Notes under the pieces: generated by a model
Told to the model about the DNA's origin: nothing
Databases searched by the model: none
The model's input: only the letters and a program-made list of their open reading frames with translations
Shown here: positions 35,892 through 45,306 of the stretch, piece after piece
How positions within the stretch are numbered: the first letter of the stretch is position 1
Layout of the letters: the number at the start of each line of letters is the position of its first letter
Program-made: the position numbers and the translations under genes
Assembly (NCBI GenBank): GCA_002407855.1
Contig: DHPF01000007.1
Span: forward strand, 62,001-126,000
Direction of reading: 5' to 3'
Source of the DNA: Bacteroidales bacterium UBA5371
GTDB lineage: Bacteria; Bacteroidota; Bacteroidia; Bacteroidales; P3
DNA: 64,000 nucleotides

Positions 35892-36980
35892 TTATCTTCT
35901 CATTTTATTCATTATCTTCTCATGCCATATTAAAAATGTAATGCGAATTCTTCTTATTATTCTATTCCATCTTCTATAAACCGATTTATTTCCAGCAGAG
36001 CGACTAATCTGAATTGGCTCTTCCCCACCAGCGTATTCTTTTTTGGATGACTTCTCACTAACAGCATAAGCAATGCTTGCGTTAAGTTCGTAACCTATAA
36101 TAAGCACGTAAGAAATTAAAAAGAACCATAACAGGAATATAATTAAAGCCCCAATTGAACCATATAGCGCATTATAGCGTGAGAAATTGGCAATATAGAA
36201 ATTAAATCCTGAAATAGAAAGAATGAAAAGAATTGTTGCTAAGGTTGCTCCTGCTGAAAAGAATTTAAAGTTTGTTTTGTCTGCGGGAGTATAGTAATAA
36301 ATCATAACGAACATTATATACACAATGGCAACTAATAATAGCCATTTGGCCGATTGCAAAAGAAAGAGCATAAAGCCTTGTTCAATTATGCTATTCCGTA
36401 AAAGGAAATTGAAAAAAGCAGTTGAGCCAATAATTAAAATAAAAGACAGAAGAACAATTAAGCCAATTGCAAAAACCAATCCAATACTAATTAATCTGCG
36501 TTTAAGCCATTTTCTTTTCTTAGTATTATAAGTGGAGGTATTAAAAGAAATCATCATCGCATTAACACCACTTGAAGCAACATAAACCGAACTTATAAAC
36601 CCAATAGACATAAGTCCCTGATGTTTTTTTAGAAATATCTCGTTGATAACCGTAGTTACTTTTCCTGTAATAGAGGGAGGAAGGAGTGAATTTATTAATT
36701 CTATCACTTGAAGGTATAAAGAATCAATAGGGACATAAGGAAGTAACGTGAAAAAAAAGAGTAAAAGTGGGAAAGTGGCCAAAACAAAGTGGTAAGCCAA
36801 GGCTGCTGCTCTTTGACTTAAAAGTCCTTTGGACAATCCCTTAATAAAGAAAAACAAAACATCAAATAAAGGCACTCCCTGAAAGCCTGGAAGAACAATA
36901 AGCCTGGAAACATGCAACGCATTCCTAACTGGACGCCAGTAAAGTAATTTCCTAATATATTTGTTTTTTTTCTTCGGCAT
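35892..36980 (-). CDS. YihY/BrkB family inner-membrane protein
   Basis: The 362-residue protein has about six membrane segments and the RAAALAYHFVLATFPLLLF opening typical of the YihY/UPF0761 family. Members lack a settled function (once called ribonuclease BN). The basic C-terminal tail (about 315-362) is soluble. nadC lies upstream, 28 bases away. Confidence 0.88.
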   Translation of the reverse strand: MPKKKNKYIRKLLYWRPVRNALHVSRLIVLPGFQGVPLFDVLFFFIKGLSKGLLSQRAAALAYHFVLATFPLLLFFFTLLPYVPIDSLYLQVIELINSLLPPSITGKVTTVINEIFLKKHQGLMSIGFISSVYVASSGVNAMMISFNTSTYNTKKRKWLKRRLISIGLVFAIGLIVLLSFILIIGSTAFFNFLLRNSIIEQGFMLFLLQSAKWLLLVAIVYIMFVMIYYYTPADKTNFKFFSAGATLATILFILSISGFNFYIANFSRYNALYGSIGALIIFLLWFFLISYVLIIGYELNASIAYAVSEKSSKKEYAGGEEPIQISRSAGNKSVYRRWNRIIRRIRITFLIWHEKIMNKMRR

Positions 36981-37008
36981 ACAAAAACTATACTACTACA
37001 ATTAATTA

Positions 37009-37872
37009 CTAACTCTCAGCAACCAAACTTAAATCCAAAGATTTTATTTGATGAGTTAAACTTCCCACAGATATGAAATCAACCCCCGTTTTGGCAAAAG
37101 AAAGAATTGTATCCTTATTTATTCCTCCCGAAGCCTCAGTTTCATATCTACTATTAATTATTTTAACCGCCTCTGATAATAACTCGGGAGTAAAATTATC
37201 TAACATAATTCTATCAACACCACCTATACTCAAAACCTCATCCAATTCCTTCAACGAGCGAACTTCTATTTCTATTTTTAAATCCTTATTCAAACTCTTC
37301 AGATATTCCTTAGTCTTGCCTATTGCCTTTGAAATCCCTCCTGCAAAGTCAATATGATTATCCTTTAACATAATCATATCATACAAACCTATCCTATGAT
37401 TAAAACCTCCTCCAACTTTGACAGCATATTTCTCAAAAAGTCGCATAGAAGGAGTGGTTTTACGAGTATCAAGCAATTTTGCATTAGTTCCTTTTATGAT
37501 TTGAACATATTCATTAGTTGAAGTAGCTATTCCCGAAAGACGTTGCATATAATTTAAAGCGGTTCTTTCTGAGGTTAAAATACCAATTGCACTGCCTTCA
37601 ACCTTAAATACAATATCGCCTTTCTTTATTTTATCTCCGTCTTTCATCAATGCAGTAAATTTAATACTGCTATCAACCATAGCATAAACTTTTTTAGCAA
37701 TATCAATTCCGCAAATAATTCCCTCCTGCTTAGCAATTAGCTTAGCCTTATTAAGAGTTTCCTTTGAAATACAAGCCAAAGACGAGTGGTCTCCATCTTT
37801 AATATCTTCCTCTAAGGCTAAATTAATATGTCTTAGCAAATAGTCATGTGGAATTAAATCGTACATATTCAT
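37009..37872 (-). CDS. nadC: nicotinate-nucleotide pyrophosphorylase (carboxylating)
   Basis: It turns quinolinate and PRPP into nicotinate mononucleotide. The 287-residue protein shows EEDIKDGDHSS, LNYMQRLSGIAT, LDTRKTTP and the C-terminal ASGGI and SVGSLTHQ motifs. It starts the der-yihY-nadC run on the minus strand; a TACCTTTG -7-like box at 37912-37919 precedes it. No nadA or nadB is in the window. Confidence 0.95.
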   Translation of the reverse strand: MNMYDLIPHDYLLRHINLALEEDIKDGDHSSLACISKETLNKAKLIAKQEGIICGIDIAKKVYAMVDSSIKFTALMKDGDKIKKGDIVFKVEGSAIGILTSERTALNYMQRLSGIATSTNEYVQIIKGTNAKLLDTRKTTPSMRLFEKYAVKVGGGFNHRIGLYDMIMLKDNHIDFAGGISKAIGKTKEYLKSLNKDLKIEIEVRSLKELDEVLSIGGVDRIMLDNFTPELLSEAVKIINSRYETEASGGINKDTILSFAKTGVDFISVGSLTHQIKSLDLSLVAES

Positions 37873-37911
37873 CTCTTATGAATTAGAATTATTATTTATT
37901 CAATTAATGGA

Positions 37912-37919
37912 CAAAGGTA
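37912..37919 (-). promoter_or_regulatory. possible -7 element of nadC
   Basis: TACCTTTG on the minus strand stands about 40 bases before the nadC start; no -33 TTG was seen. Confidence 0.4.
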
Positions 37920-38131
37920 CAAAAATTAGTTAAATTATTTATTGAATAGGTGTTTTATTAGAAAGAAATAAAGCTCTGTATTCTTATTAAGATTTAATAC
38001 TATTTCACGCCCCAAAGCTATGGATTATATTTTTATAAGAATAATATTAGATTTAACTATATATAGGTCAGCTATTAATATCTTATAAATATAAATTTGT
38101 GTTTTTGGCTGCTAATAACTACGTTTTGGAA

Positions 38132-38236
38132 TTTGATTCTAAAAAATTAAAACTAAGAGATAATTTTTTATCTTTTGATTCTAAAAAATTAGAACTTGAT
38201 TTCAGTTAAAAAAGATTTGATATTTTATTTTAAAAC
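38132..38236. repeat. 21-bp array, AGAATCAA family inverted (5 units)
   Basis: Units at 38132-38152, 38153-38173, 38174-38194, 38195-38215 and 38216-38236, with TTTGATTCT at the start of the first and third. The array lies between the divergent nadC and DUF4296 genes (37873-38381). Outside it that 509-bp gap shows no gene and no clear structure. Confidence 0.8.
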
Positions 38237-38369
38237 TCCTATTTTATTGGGCTATTAATTGCTGAGAATCTTAGATGAGTAATTGATTGAGTATTATGGT
38301 TTGATTCTAAGATTATTCTTTTTATCTACTCTTAGAATAGAGTTAAGTATGTGGTTAATATTTTTTTTG

Positions 38370-38377
38370 TACCTTTG
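38370..38377 (+). promoter_or_regulatory. -7 element directly before the DUF4296 gene
   Basis: TACCTTTG ends only 4 bases before the ATG at 38382. If it is the promoter, transcription would begin at or inside the start codon, giving a leaderless mRNA. No convincing -33 element was found. Confidence 0.45.
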
Positions 38378-38381
38378 TGGT

Positions 38382-38699
38382 ATGAAAAGACTTGTTTTGG
38401 TGTTGTTTATTTTGGTTTTAGGTTCTTGCTCAAAAGAAAGGAGCGTGCCCGAAGGAATTTTACCAAAGGATAGGCTGGTTGAAGTTATTGTTGATTTGCA
38501 ACGTGCTGAAGCTTTGGTTAATTCTAAGCAAGATACAAATAGAGCAATAAGAGATTTAAGAGCAAAGACTTATTCTGAACAAGTGTTTGAAAAATATGGA
38601 ATAAGCAAGGAAGTTTATATTGAAAGTATTGAATTTTATTCCTTAGAAACTAAGGAGCTTGAAGAGTTAATTAAGAGTGTTGCAATTAAATTAAACTGA
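38382..38699 (+). CDS. DUF4296 lipoprotein
   Basis: A 105-residue protein with a lipoprotein signal (MKRLVLVLFILVLGSC, C16) and a helical DUF4296 domain with the PEGIL and LVEVIVDLQRAEA opening. The function of the family is unknown; it is confined to Bacteroidetes. An earlier in-frame ATG at 38283 exists, but the ATG at 38382 gives a clean signal peptide. yifB begins 2 bases after its stop. Confidence 0.85.
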   Translation: MKRLVLVLFILVLGSCSKERSVPEGILPKDRLVEVIVDLQRAEALVNSKQDTNRAIRDLRAKTYSEQVFEKYGISKEVYIESIEFYSLETKELEELIKSVAIKLN

Positions 38700-38700
38700 G

Positions 38701-40239
38701 ATGTTAGTTAAGGCTTACGGTAGTGCAATTAATGGGATTGAGGCTACAAATGTTTGTGTGGAGGTTTCTATTGAACAAGGGATTGGTTTTTATTTGGTGG
38801 GGCTTCCTGATAATGCTGTAAAGGAGAGCTTTCAAAGGGTGAGTTCGGCTTTGGAAAGCTTTGGATATAAAGTGCCTGGCAAAAGAATAATTATTAATAT
38901 GGCACCAGCTGATATTCGTAAGGAGGGTTCAGCTTATGATTTGACTATTGCGATGGGTATTTTGGCTGCTTCGGAGCAGGTCATTGCTGATAATTTATCG
39001 GATTATCTGATTATGGGAGAACTTTCCTTAGATGGTTCTTTGCAACCTATTAAGGGGGCTTTACCAATTGCTTTGGAGGCTAAGGCACAAGGATTCAAAG
39101 GCTTTATTCTTCCAAAGGTCAATGCACAAGAGGCTGCAATTGTTAAGGGTTTAGAGGTTTATGGGGTGGAAAGTGTTTTGGAGGTTATTAATTTCTTCAA
39201 TGGTTCTGAGCCTTTGGTAAGGGTTATAGTTGATTGTGATGAAGTCTTTGATAAGGGTTTGGAGCGTTATGAATTTGATTTTGCTGACGTAAGAGGGCAA
39301 GAAAGTGTTAAAAGAGGTATGGAAATTGCTGCTGCTGGAAGTCATAATGTTATTTTAATTGGACCTCCTGGCAGTGGAAAGACTATGCTTGCTAAAAGAC
39401 TACCTTCTGTTTTGCCTCCTTTGTCATTGGACGAAAGTTTAGAAACAACCAAGATACATTCTGTTGCCGGGAAAATGTCAAAGAATACTCCACTGATTTC
39501 TGTTCGGCCATTTCGTAATCCACATCATACTATCTCAGATGTTGCACTTGTGGGTGGTGGGGCCTATCCTCAACCTGGGGAAATTTCTCTATCACATAAT
39601 GGGGTTTTGTTTTTAGATGAATTGCCGGAATTTAAAAGAAATGTTTTGGAGGTTTTGCGACAACCTATGGAAGAAAGGGAAATTACTATTTCAAGGTCAA
39701 AACTGGCTGTTCGTTATCCTGCGAGCTTTATGTTAGTTGCAGCTATGAATCCTTGTCCTTGTGGCTATTATAATCATCCTAATGTTAGCTGTACTTGTGC
39801 TTCGGGAAGTGTTTCTAAATATTTGAACAAAATTTCTGGCCCTTTGTTGGATAGGATTGACATTCAAATTGAAGTTGTTCCTGTTGCATTTAGTGATTTG
39901 TCTGCTATGCGAGATGGGGAGGCAAGTTCTATTATAAGAGAGAGAGTTCTTAGGGCAAGGCGTATTCAACAAGAAAGATTTAAGGATAAAGAACATATTC
40001 ATTGTAATGCTCAAATGACACCTAAGATGCTTAAAGAGTATTGCAAATTGGATGAAAGCGGAATCAATCTTCTAAAAAGAGCAATGGATAAACTTGGGCT
40101 TTCAGCACGGGCTTACGATAGGATATTAAAGGTGTCAAGAACTATTGCCGATTTGGAAGCAAGTAAAAATATAGAGTCTGCTCATTTAGCCGAAGCAATT
40201 GGTTATAGGAGCTTGGACAGGGAAACTTGGGGAAAATAA
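38701..40239 (+). CDS. YifB/ComM family Mg-chelatase-like AAA+ ATPase
   Basis: The 512-residue protein has an N-terminal Lon-like ChlI domain (about 1-165), a Walker A GPPGSGKT (221-228), Walker B LFLDE, and a C-terminal lid with LDRIDIQIEV. ComM of Vibrio and relatives is a helicase that aids branch migration during natural transformation, so this protein may act in DNA uptake or recombination. It is cotranscribed with the DUF4296 gene. Confidence 0.92.
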   Translation: MLVKAYGSAINGIEATNVCVEVSIEQGIGFYLVGLPDNAVKESFQRVSSALESFGYKVPGKRIIINMAPADIRKEGSAYDLTIAMGILAASEQVIADNLSDYLIMGELSLDGSLQPIKGALPIALEAKAQGFKGFILPKVNAQEAAIVKGLEVYGVESVLEVINFFNGSEPLVRVIVDCDEVFDKGLERYEFDFADVRGQESVKRGMEIAAAGSHNVILIGPPGSGKTMLAKRLPSVLPPLSLDESLETTKIHSVAGKMSKNTPLISVRPFRNPHHTISDVALVGGGAYPQPGEISLSHNGVLFLDELPEFKRNVLEVLRQPMEEREITISRSKLAVRYPASFMLVAAMNPCPCGYYNHPNVSCTCASGSVSKYLNKISGPLLDRIDIQIEVVPVAFSDLSAMRDGEASSIIRERVLRARRIQQERFKDKEHIHCNAQMTPKMLKEYCKLDESGINLLKRAMDKLGLSARAYDRILKVSRTIADLEASKNIESAHLAEAIGYRSLDRETWGK

Positions 40240-40282
40240 AAAATACATTTATTAATTTATTAACAAGAAAGGAAACAAAAAG

Positions 40283-41062
40283 ATGGCAACAAAGAAAAAA
40301 ATTACACGAATCGAAGATGATCAAAACACAACATCATCTTCACAATCTACTCCTTTTGTTCCAACAAAAGAGAGTAAATCTAAGGCTACGCAGTTTAGAG
40401 TAATAGCTATTATAGCTTGGATATTAGCAATTGCTGCTGAAATTTGGGCTATTATTATGCTCAGAGAAACGCCAGTTAATATGACTGGACTTATTATTTT
40501 AATTGTTGTAGATTTAATCTTTGCAGTAATAGGTTCTATTTTATGGAAGAAAGCCAATAGGTTTGACCCTGCATCAGAAAAAGACAAGGTTAGATTTTTT
40601 ATTCAAAACCAATTGGGTTTGATTATTAGTATCATTGCATTCTTACCTTTGGTAATTCTAATCTTTACTAATAAGAATATGAGTGGAAAGCAAAAAGGCA
40701 TTGTTGGAACTATTGCAGTTGTTGCTTTAGCTATTGCAGGAATTGTTGGTTATGACTTTAACCCACCTTCCATTGAACAATACGAAGAGCAAACAAAAGA
40801 AGTAAAATCACTAACAAAAGATGGAGCAGACCATGTTTATTGGACTAAACATGGAAAGAGCTATCATATATATTCTGATTGTTCTTATATAAACACAGAT
40901 AGAACTAATGAGATTTTTGAAGGAACTGTTGCAAAGTCAAGAGAATTAAAAAATATTACTGATTTATGCGACCGTTGTGAGAAGAGGGCTATTAAAGAAA
41001 AAGAAGGAACTCTCTTACCAACCAATCAAACACCAAATAACGTAAATAGCAATAACCAATAA
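40283..41062 (+). CDS. small membrane protein with C-terminal Cys-rich metal-binding-like domain
   Basis: The 259-residue protein has four membrane segments (about 35-55, 63-83, 110-130, 140-158) and a soluble C-terminal domain (about 180-235) with VYWTKHGKSYHIYSDCSY and LCDRC, like the small zinc-binding modules fused to many membrane proteins and nucleases. It begins with a Ser/Thr-rich, charged cytoplasmic tail. Function unknown. It is 15 bases upstream of the DUF937 gene. Confidence 0.7.
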   Translation: MATKKKITRIEDDQNTTSSSQSTPFVPTKESKSKATQFRVIAIIAWILAIAAEIWAIIMLRETPVNMTGLIILIVVDLIFAVIGSILWKKANRFDPASEKDKVRFFIQNQLGLIISIIAFLPLVILIFTNKNMSGKQKGIVGTIAVVALAIAGIVGYDFNPPSIEQYEEQTKEVKSLTKDGADHVYWTKHGKSYHIYSDCSYINTDRTNEIFEGTVAKSRELKNITDLCDRCEKRAIKEKEGTLLPTNQTPNNVNSNNQ

Positions 41063-41077
41063 TAAAAATCAAAAACT

Positions 41078-41668
41078 ATGGAAAATTTATTAGAATCTTT
41101 ATTATCTAACTTTGATAATAATTCATTACAAGAATTAGGAAAGCAAGCAAACCTTTCACCTAAACAAGCCAAAGGTGCAATGGAAAGTGCAATACCTTTA
41201 CTTATGAGTGCTTTATCAAAAAACAGTAGTACTGAAGAAGGAGCTACTCAATTGCAAAATGCAATTAATAGAGACCATGATGGAAGTATTTTGGATAATC
41301 TTGGAGGCTTCCTTCAAAATCCTCAAATGGCTAATGGTGCTGGTATTCTAAGGCATGTTTTAGGAAACAAACAAAATAACGCTACTGCTTATGTAAGCAA
41401 AAGCTCTGGTGTTAGTACTAGTTCTGCTGCTAAAATATTGGAGATAGCTGCTCCAATGATAATGGGATTCCTTGGAAAGAAGAGTTCTTCTAATCAATCA
41501 ACAGGAATAAATGATATTTTAGGCAGTTTACTTTCATCAAGCACAAAACCATCAAAAAAGAATCAAAGTATTATTACAAAACTATTAGACCAAGATGGTG
41601 ATGGAGATATTATGGATGATATAAGTAAGATTGGAACCTCCTTCTTGGGAAGGTTGTTTAAGAAATAA
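41078..41668 (+). CDS. DUF937 family protein
   Basis: A 196-residue protein of two helical repeats separated by a Ser/Asn-rich linker, matching the DUF937 arrangement (LSPKQAKGAMESAIPLLMSAL and the SSAAKILEIAAPMIMGFLG repeat). A C-terminal DQDGDGDIMDD stretch resembles an EF-hand-like calcium loop, as does DHDGSILDN in the middle. The family is of unknown function. It overlaps no neighbour and sits before an M28 peptidase gene. Confidence 0.85.
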   Translation: MENLLESLLSNFDNNSLQELGKQANLSPKQAKGAMESAIPLLMSALSKNSSTEEGATQLQNAINRDHDGSILDNLGGFLQNPQMANGAGILRHVLGNKQNNATAYVSKSSGVSTSSAAKILEIAAPMIMGFLGKKSSSNQSTGINDILGSLLSSSTKPSKKNQSIITKLLDQDGDGDIMDDISKIGTSFLGRLFKK

Positions 41669-41687
41669 AATAATTAATTTCATTTTA

Positions 41688-43148
41688 ATGGGCTACAAAA
41701 AGATAATAGCAATAATTGCTATTATGTATATGGTTTTGTCTTTCAATAGTGCATATGCTCAAAGCACTATTGAAAGAATTAAAAAAGATGTTTTCGTTTT
41801 GGCTTCTGACTCTTTGATGGGAAGAGAGACAGGAAGCGAACATATTGATAAGGCAGCTAATTACATTGTAACGAGATTTGAGGATATAGGTCTTAAAACA
41901 ACATTTCAAGTAATTAATGAAAAGAGCAAGAATTTAATAAAACAGAAGAATATCATTTGTGTTATTGAAGGGAATGATTCTATTTTAAAACAAGAATATA
42001 TTCTTATTGGTGCTCATTATGATCATTTAGGGTTTTCTGTTGATGAAGATAATGACACTTCTATTTATAATGGTGCTGACGATAATGCTTCTGGTGTTGC
42101 TGCTATATTGGAATTAGCTCGACTTATAAATAATAATAAAGCAACTATAAAGCGTAGTGTTGTTTTAGTTGCTTTTGATGCCGAAGAAACAGGGCTAAAT
42201 GGGTCTTCTTATATGGCTAAGAATGGGTTTATGTATAAGGGGAATAAGGTAGAAGTAAGCAATATCAAATTAATGATGAGCTTGGATATGGTGGGTTATC
42301 TAAAAAAGTCGAAGCGGTTAAGAGTTGTTGGAGTCGGTATGCTGAAAGATTATTGGCAGTATTTTAGTTCCTTAGACTTAGGCAAGGGGTACGATGTTTC
42401 TTTTAAACAATTAGATAAAAACATTATAGGAGGTTCTGACCACGACCCTTTTGCTCAAGCAGGCATTGCTTCTTTATATGTTTCCACTGGACTTGTTTCG
42501 CCATATCATAAGCCTACTGATGATGCTCAACTAATAGATGTGAAAGGGATTAAGATTATTTCAAATTATATTTACGGTGCAATAAAAAACTTTGCCAATA
42601 GCGAAGAAATTCTCTACTCTGGGAAAAGCTCATCTAAGCATAAGCCTTTGCCAATTAATTATTGGGGGATGGATTTAGCCTTTGGTTCTAATCAAAATTA
42701 TTATACCAAAGGCAGAATGACAGGCAAAACAGATTTTGGACTTGGAATTGGATTATTTAGAAGACATTCTTTCTCTAACTTATTTGCATTAAAAGGAGGG
42801 ATTAAGTATTATTATTTGGAAGCTAAACGATACGAAACAGAAGTTAAGTACCATACTCTTTCTGTTCCTATATTGGCTGTTTTTAAAACTAATACTGTAC
42901 AAAATACCTTTGATTTATCATTAGCTTTGGGTGGATATTACGATTATGTATTTAGTAGTAAGTCTTATTCTAAGTCAAACTATTTGGATAAACACCAATA
43001 TGGAATTCAATTTGAATTAGAAATGCGTATTATGAGTATTATTTTTGGTTGGGAAGCAAGGTATGGCATTTCAAATCTCTTAAAGAATGACCCTTATGGA
43101 AGAACAATACAACAAACAAATTTATTTAAGATAGGATATGTATTCTAA
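41688..43148 (+). CDS. M28 family metallopeptidase fused to an outer-membrane barrel
   Basis: The protein of about 486 residues starts MGYKKIIAII with a signal peptide ending SAYAQ. Residues about 20-305 form a peptidase M28 domain with metal ligands in GAHYDHLG, GADDNASG, DAEETGLNGSSY, SLDMVGY and SPYHKPTDD. Residues about 320-486 are beta-rich and end in ...KIGYVF, like an 8-strand outer-membrane barrel (PorT-like). Such a fusion would fix an aminopeptidase to the outer membrane. The barrel call rests on pattern alone. An earlier in-frame ATG at 41631 lies inside the DUF937 gene and is not used. Confidence 0.78.
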   Translation: MGYKKIIAIIAIMYMVLSFNSAYAQSTIERIKKDVFVLASDSLMGRETGSEHIDKAANYIVTRFEDIGLKTTFQVINEKSKNLIKQKNIICVIEGNDSILKQEYILIGAHYDHLGFSVDEDNDTSIYNGADDNASGVAAILELARLINNNKATIKRSVVLVAFDAEETGLNGSSYMAKNGFMYKGNKVEVSNIKLMMSLDMVGYLKKSKRLRVVGVGMLKDYWQYFSSLDLGKGYDVSFKQLDKNIIGGSDHDPFAQAGIASLYVSTGLVSPYHKPTDDAQLIDVKGIKIISNYIYGAIKNFANSEEILYSGKSSSKHKPLPINYWGMDLAFGSNQNYYTKGRMTGKTDFGLGIGLFRRHSFSNLFALKGGIKYYYLEAKRYETEVKYHTLSVPILAVFKTNTVQNTFDLSLALGGYYDYVFSSKSYSKSNYLDKHQYGIQFELEMRIMSIIFGWEARYGISNLLKNDPYGRTIQQTNLFKIGYVF

Positions 43149-45162
43149 AAGAAAACAAAGGAGTGGAATTTATATATTCTCGCTACTTATAGCCATTGTG
43201 TTTGGGGCTTGTACAAAAGAAAACGTAATTAAAGAATTTAAGATTGATTTCTCTCAAATTCAAGAGAAATATCTTTTAAATAAGGCAAACACAACAGATA
43301 CTATTGCAATGTTAATGGATTTGGAAGAGGCTATTGAAAAGGGTATAATTATACCTTCTCCTAATCAAACAGATGATGGATTATTTCATTTCAAAGCCTC
43401 AGTAAATACACAAAAGGATAAGAAACTATTCTATAAGATTTACTATCAAAACGAAACCTATAAATTTGAAGAGGATAATAAATTTGATAACGAAAACTTT
43501 TATGGCTCTTGGGAAGAAACCAATATAGAATTTAAAGAAGTTCCTCAAAATGGAGTAATTGAAGATGCCTTTCGTATTGTTGGAAATCCAAGAAACGAGA
43601 AACAATACTTTGGTTCAGAGGCTAAGTACGTTGATGAAAAAGAAAACATCCAAAAGACAATTCAAACCATTAAAGGCGACCAGAAATGGTATAACCTAAT
43701 CAAAGAAAAAGCTCTGCAAAAGAAAATATCTATTGAAGAAGCTCTTTATCAAGACGCTTGTTGGATAATAAATTATAACCTTCAAAACGGAGATAATAAT
43801 AATAGATTTAAACGAAATCCAAGAACAGGAGTATATAGTTTTCTTTTGGTTGTTGCCGATAAAGACGCTTTAAATCAAATTCCCAAAGAGATTAAAAATA
43901 TATCTCTTTCAGATAGTATCAATGGTTTTATTAACCCTTATACATATTTCTTAAAAGGTAAAGGCAAGGCTTTAAAAGGGGTATCTACCTTACTTTCCAA
44001 TCAGAAACTCCAATTAAAAGCAATTCTAAATGGGCAAGGCGGAGTATTTGTTGATGTATTGTCGTATCCAAACCAAGACTTTAAAATTTATCCTAATAAT
44101 TCAAAGGTTGGAGATAATGACACATTGTATTATAGAGCACATTTTGAACAATATTTTCATAATATCTCTAAGGATTATTATCTTTGGAATATTCCTATTG
44201 TTGATGATATTATAGGTGATAGTTATAGTGCAGATAAATATAACCAAAATAAAAAGAAGTTTGCCGACTCTACCAAAAGGGTTAAAGACCACCCATTTAT
44301 TTCAGACTATCCTGCAAAAACAGTTCGGGTAAATAATGCTGGTAAATACATATCTCTGATTAACCCAGGTAATTCTCAAAGAGAGACTGCTCCAAGAAAA
44401 GAAAGCGTTGGTATAAAATCAAGAATAGGATTCACTTATGGGAAGTTCAGAGGCAAGATAAAGTTTCCCGAACAACTCAATAAAGAAGGTGTTTGGAGTG
44501 GTTTAACAAATGCTTTTTGGCTTATATATCAATCAGAACAAGCATGGAATCAAAGGAGAGATTGTAGTAAAACAGGCTATGTTAAGTATGCAATGGACGA
44601 TGGCACACAAGCCGAAAGAACTCCCAATTCAAACTATTCGGAAATAGATATTGAAATAATCAAGACCTCAAAGTATTGGGGAGGAGGCTACCAGAAACAA
44701 CCCAAAAACTATAACCCTTACGACAAAGATGAATGTATTTTAGCTTGTACTAATTGGGATTTAGCCTGTCCAAGCCCGAAAAACTTCTATGATGGAGGAG
44801 GACATACATATAAATACCTTTCAAAAGAATATACCTATGTTCGTTGGTACGATGCTTATAGGGCTTTGACATCAAGAGAGGCAATATCCAATAAAATATT
44901 CCATAAAGACTATTACTATTATGAAATAGAATGGAAGCCACAAGAGATAATTTGGAGAATAGGCGAAAGCCCCGACAAGATGTATGTTGTGGGTTATATG
45001 AATGATGAGTTTACTGTTATTCCTAACAATCAAATGCTAAGCGTTATCACACAAGAATACCACTATACAGAGTTTTGGCCTCCTGTTATCTACGACCAAA
45101 ACTTCCTCCCTTACCCAAAGACAGATGTAGAAGGAAGAGTTTATGAAGTGGTTGTTGAGTAA
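43138..45162 (+). CDS. lipoprotein with GH16-like C-terminal domain
   Basis: The 674-residue protein has a lipoprotein signal with C25 (FGAC), an N-terminal region (about 30-420) that is not recognised, and a concanavalin-like C-terminal domain (about 420-674). There the GH16 catalytic signature E-I-D-I-E is present (E502, D504, E506), with VWSGLTNAFWLIY and YYEIEWKPQEIIWRI around it as in that fold. A role in surface degradation of beta-glucans or related polysaccharides is likely but the substrate is unknown. The start overlaps the M28 gene by 11 bases, suggesting translational coupling. Confidence 0.72.
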   Translation: MYSKRKQRSGIYIFSLLIAIVFGACTKENVIKEFKIDFSQIQEKYLLNKANTTDTIAMLMDLEEAIEKGIIIPSPNQTDDGLFHFKASVNTQKDKKLFYKIYYQNETYKFEEDNKFDNENFYGSWEETNIEFKEVPQNGVIEDAFRIVGNPRNEKQYFGSEAKYVDEKENIQKTIQTIKGDQKWYNLIKEKALQKKISIEEALYQDACWIINYNLQNGDNNNRFKRNPRTGVYSFLLVVADKDALNQIPKEIKNISLSDSINGFINPYTYFLKGKGKALKGVSTLLSNQKLQLKAILNGQGGVFVDVLSYPNQDFKIYPNNSKVGDNDTLYYRAHFEQYFHNISKDYYLWNIPIVDDIIGDSYSADKYNQNKKKFADSTKRVKDHPFISDYPAKTVRVNNAGKYISLINPGNSQRETAPRKESVGIKSRIGFTYGKFRGKIKFPEQLNKEGVWSGLTNAFWLIYQSEQAWNQRRDCSKTGYVKYAMDDGTQAERTPNSNYSEIDIEIIKTSKYWGGGYQKQPKNYNPYDKDECILACTNWDLACPSPKNFYDGGGHTYKYLSKEYTYVRWYDAYRALTSREAISNKIFHKDYYYYEIEWKPQEIIWRIGESPDKMYVVGYMNDEFTVIPNNQMLSVITQEYHYTEFWPPVIYDQNFLPYPKTDVEGRVYEVVVE

Positions 45163-45170
45163 GAGAATTT

Positions 45171-45254
45171 AGAATCAAGAGATAAAAAATTGAAATCAAG
45201 AGACAGAAAATTAGAATCAAAAGATAAAAATTTAGAATAAAGAGTTAATTGAGC
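45171..45254. repeat. 21-bp array, AGAATCAA family (4 units)
   Basis: Units at 45171-45191, 45192-45212, 45213-45233 and 45234-45254, three of which start AGAATCAA or GAAATCAA followed by AGAGAT or AAGATAA. The last unit carries AGAGTTAATTG, the box seen in the 47049 and 51600 arrays, linking the two families. It lies between two genes in the same direction. Confidence 0.85.
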
Positions 45255-45306
45255 AAGCACTTTACTAAGTAAAATTTTTCTGCCTTATATCAATACATAA
45301 TAAAAC

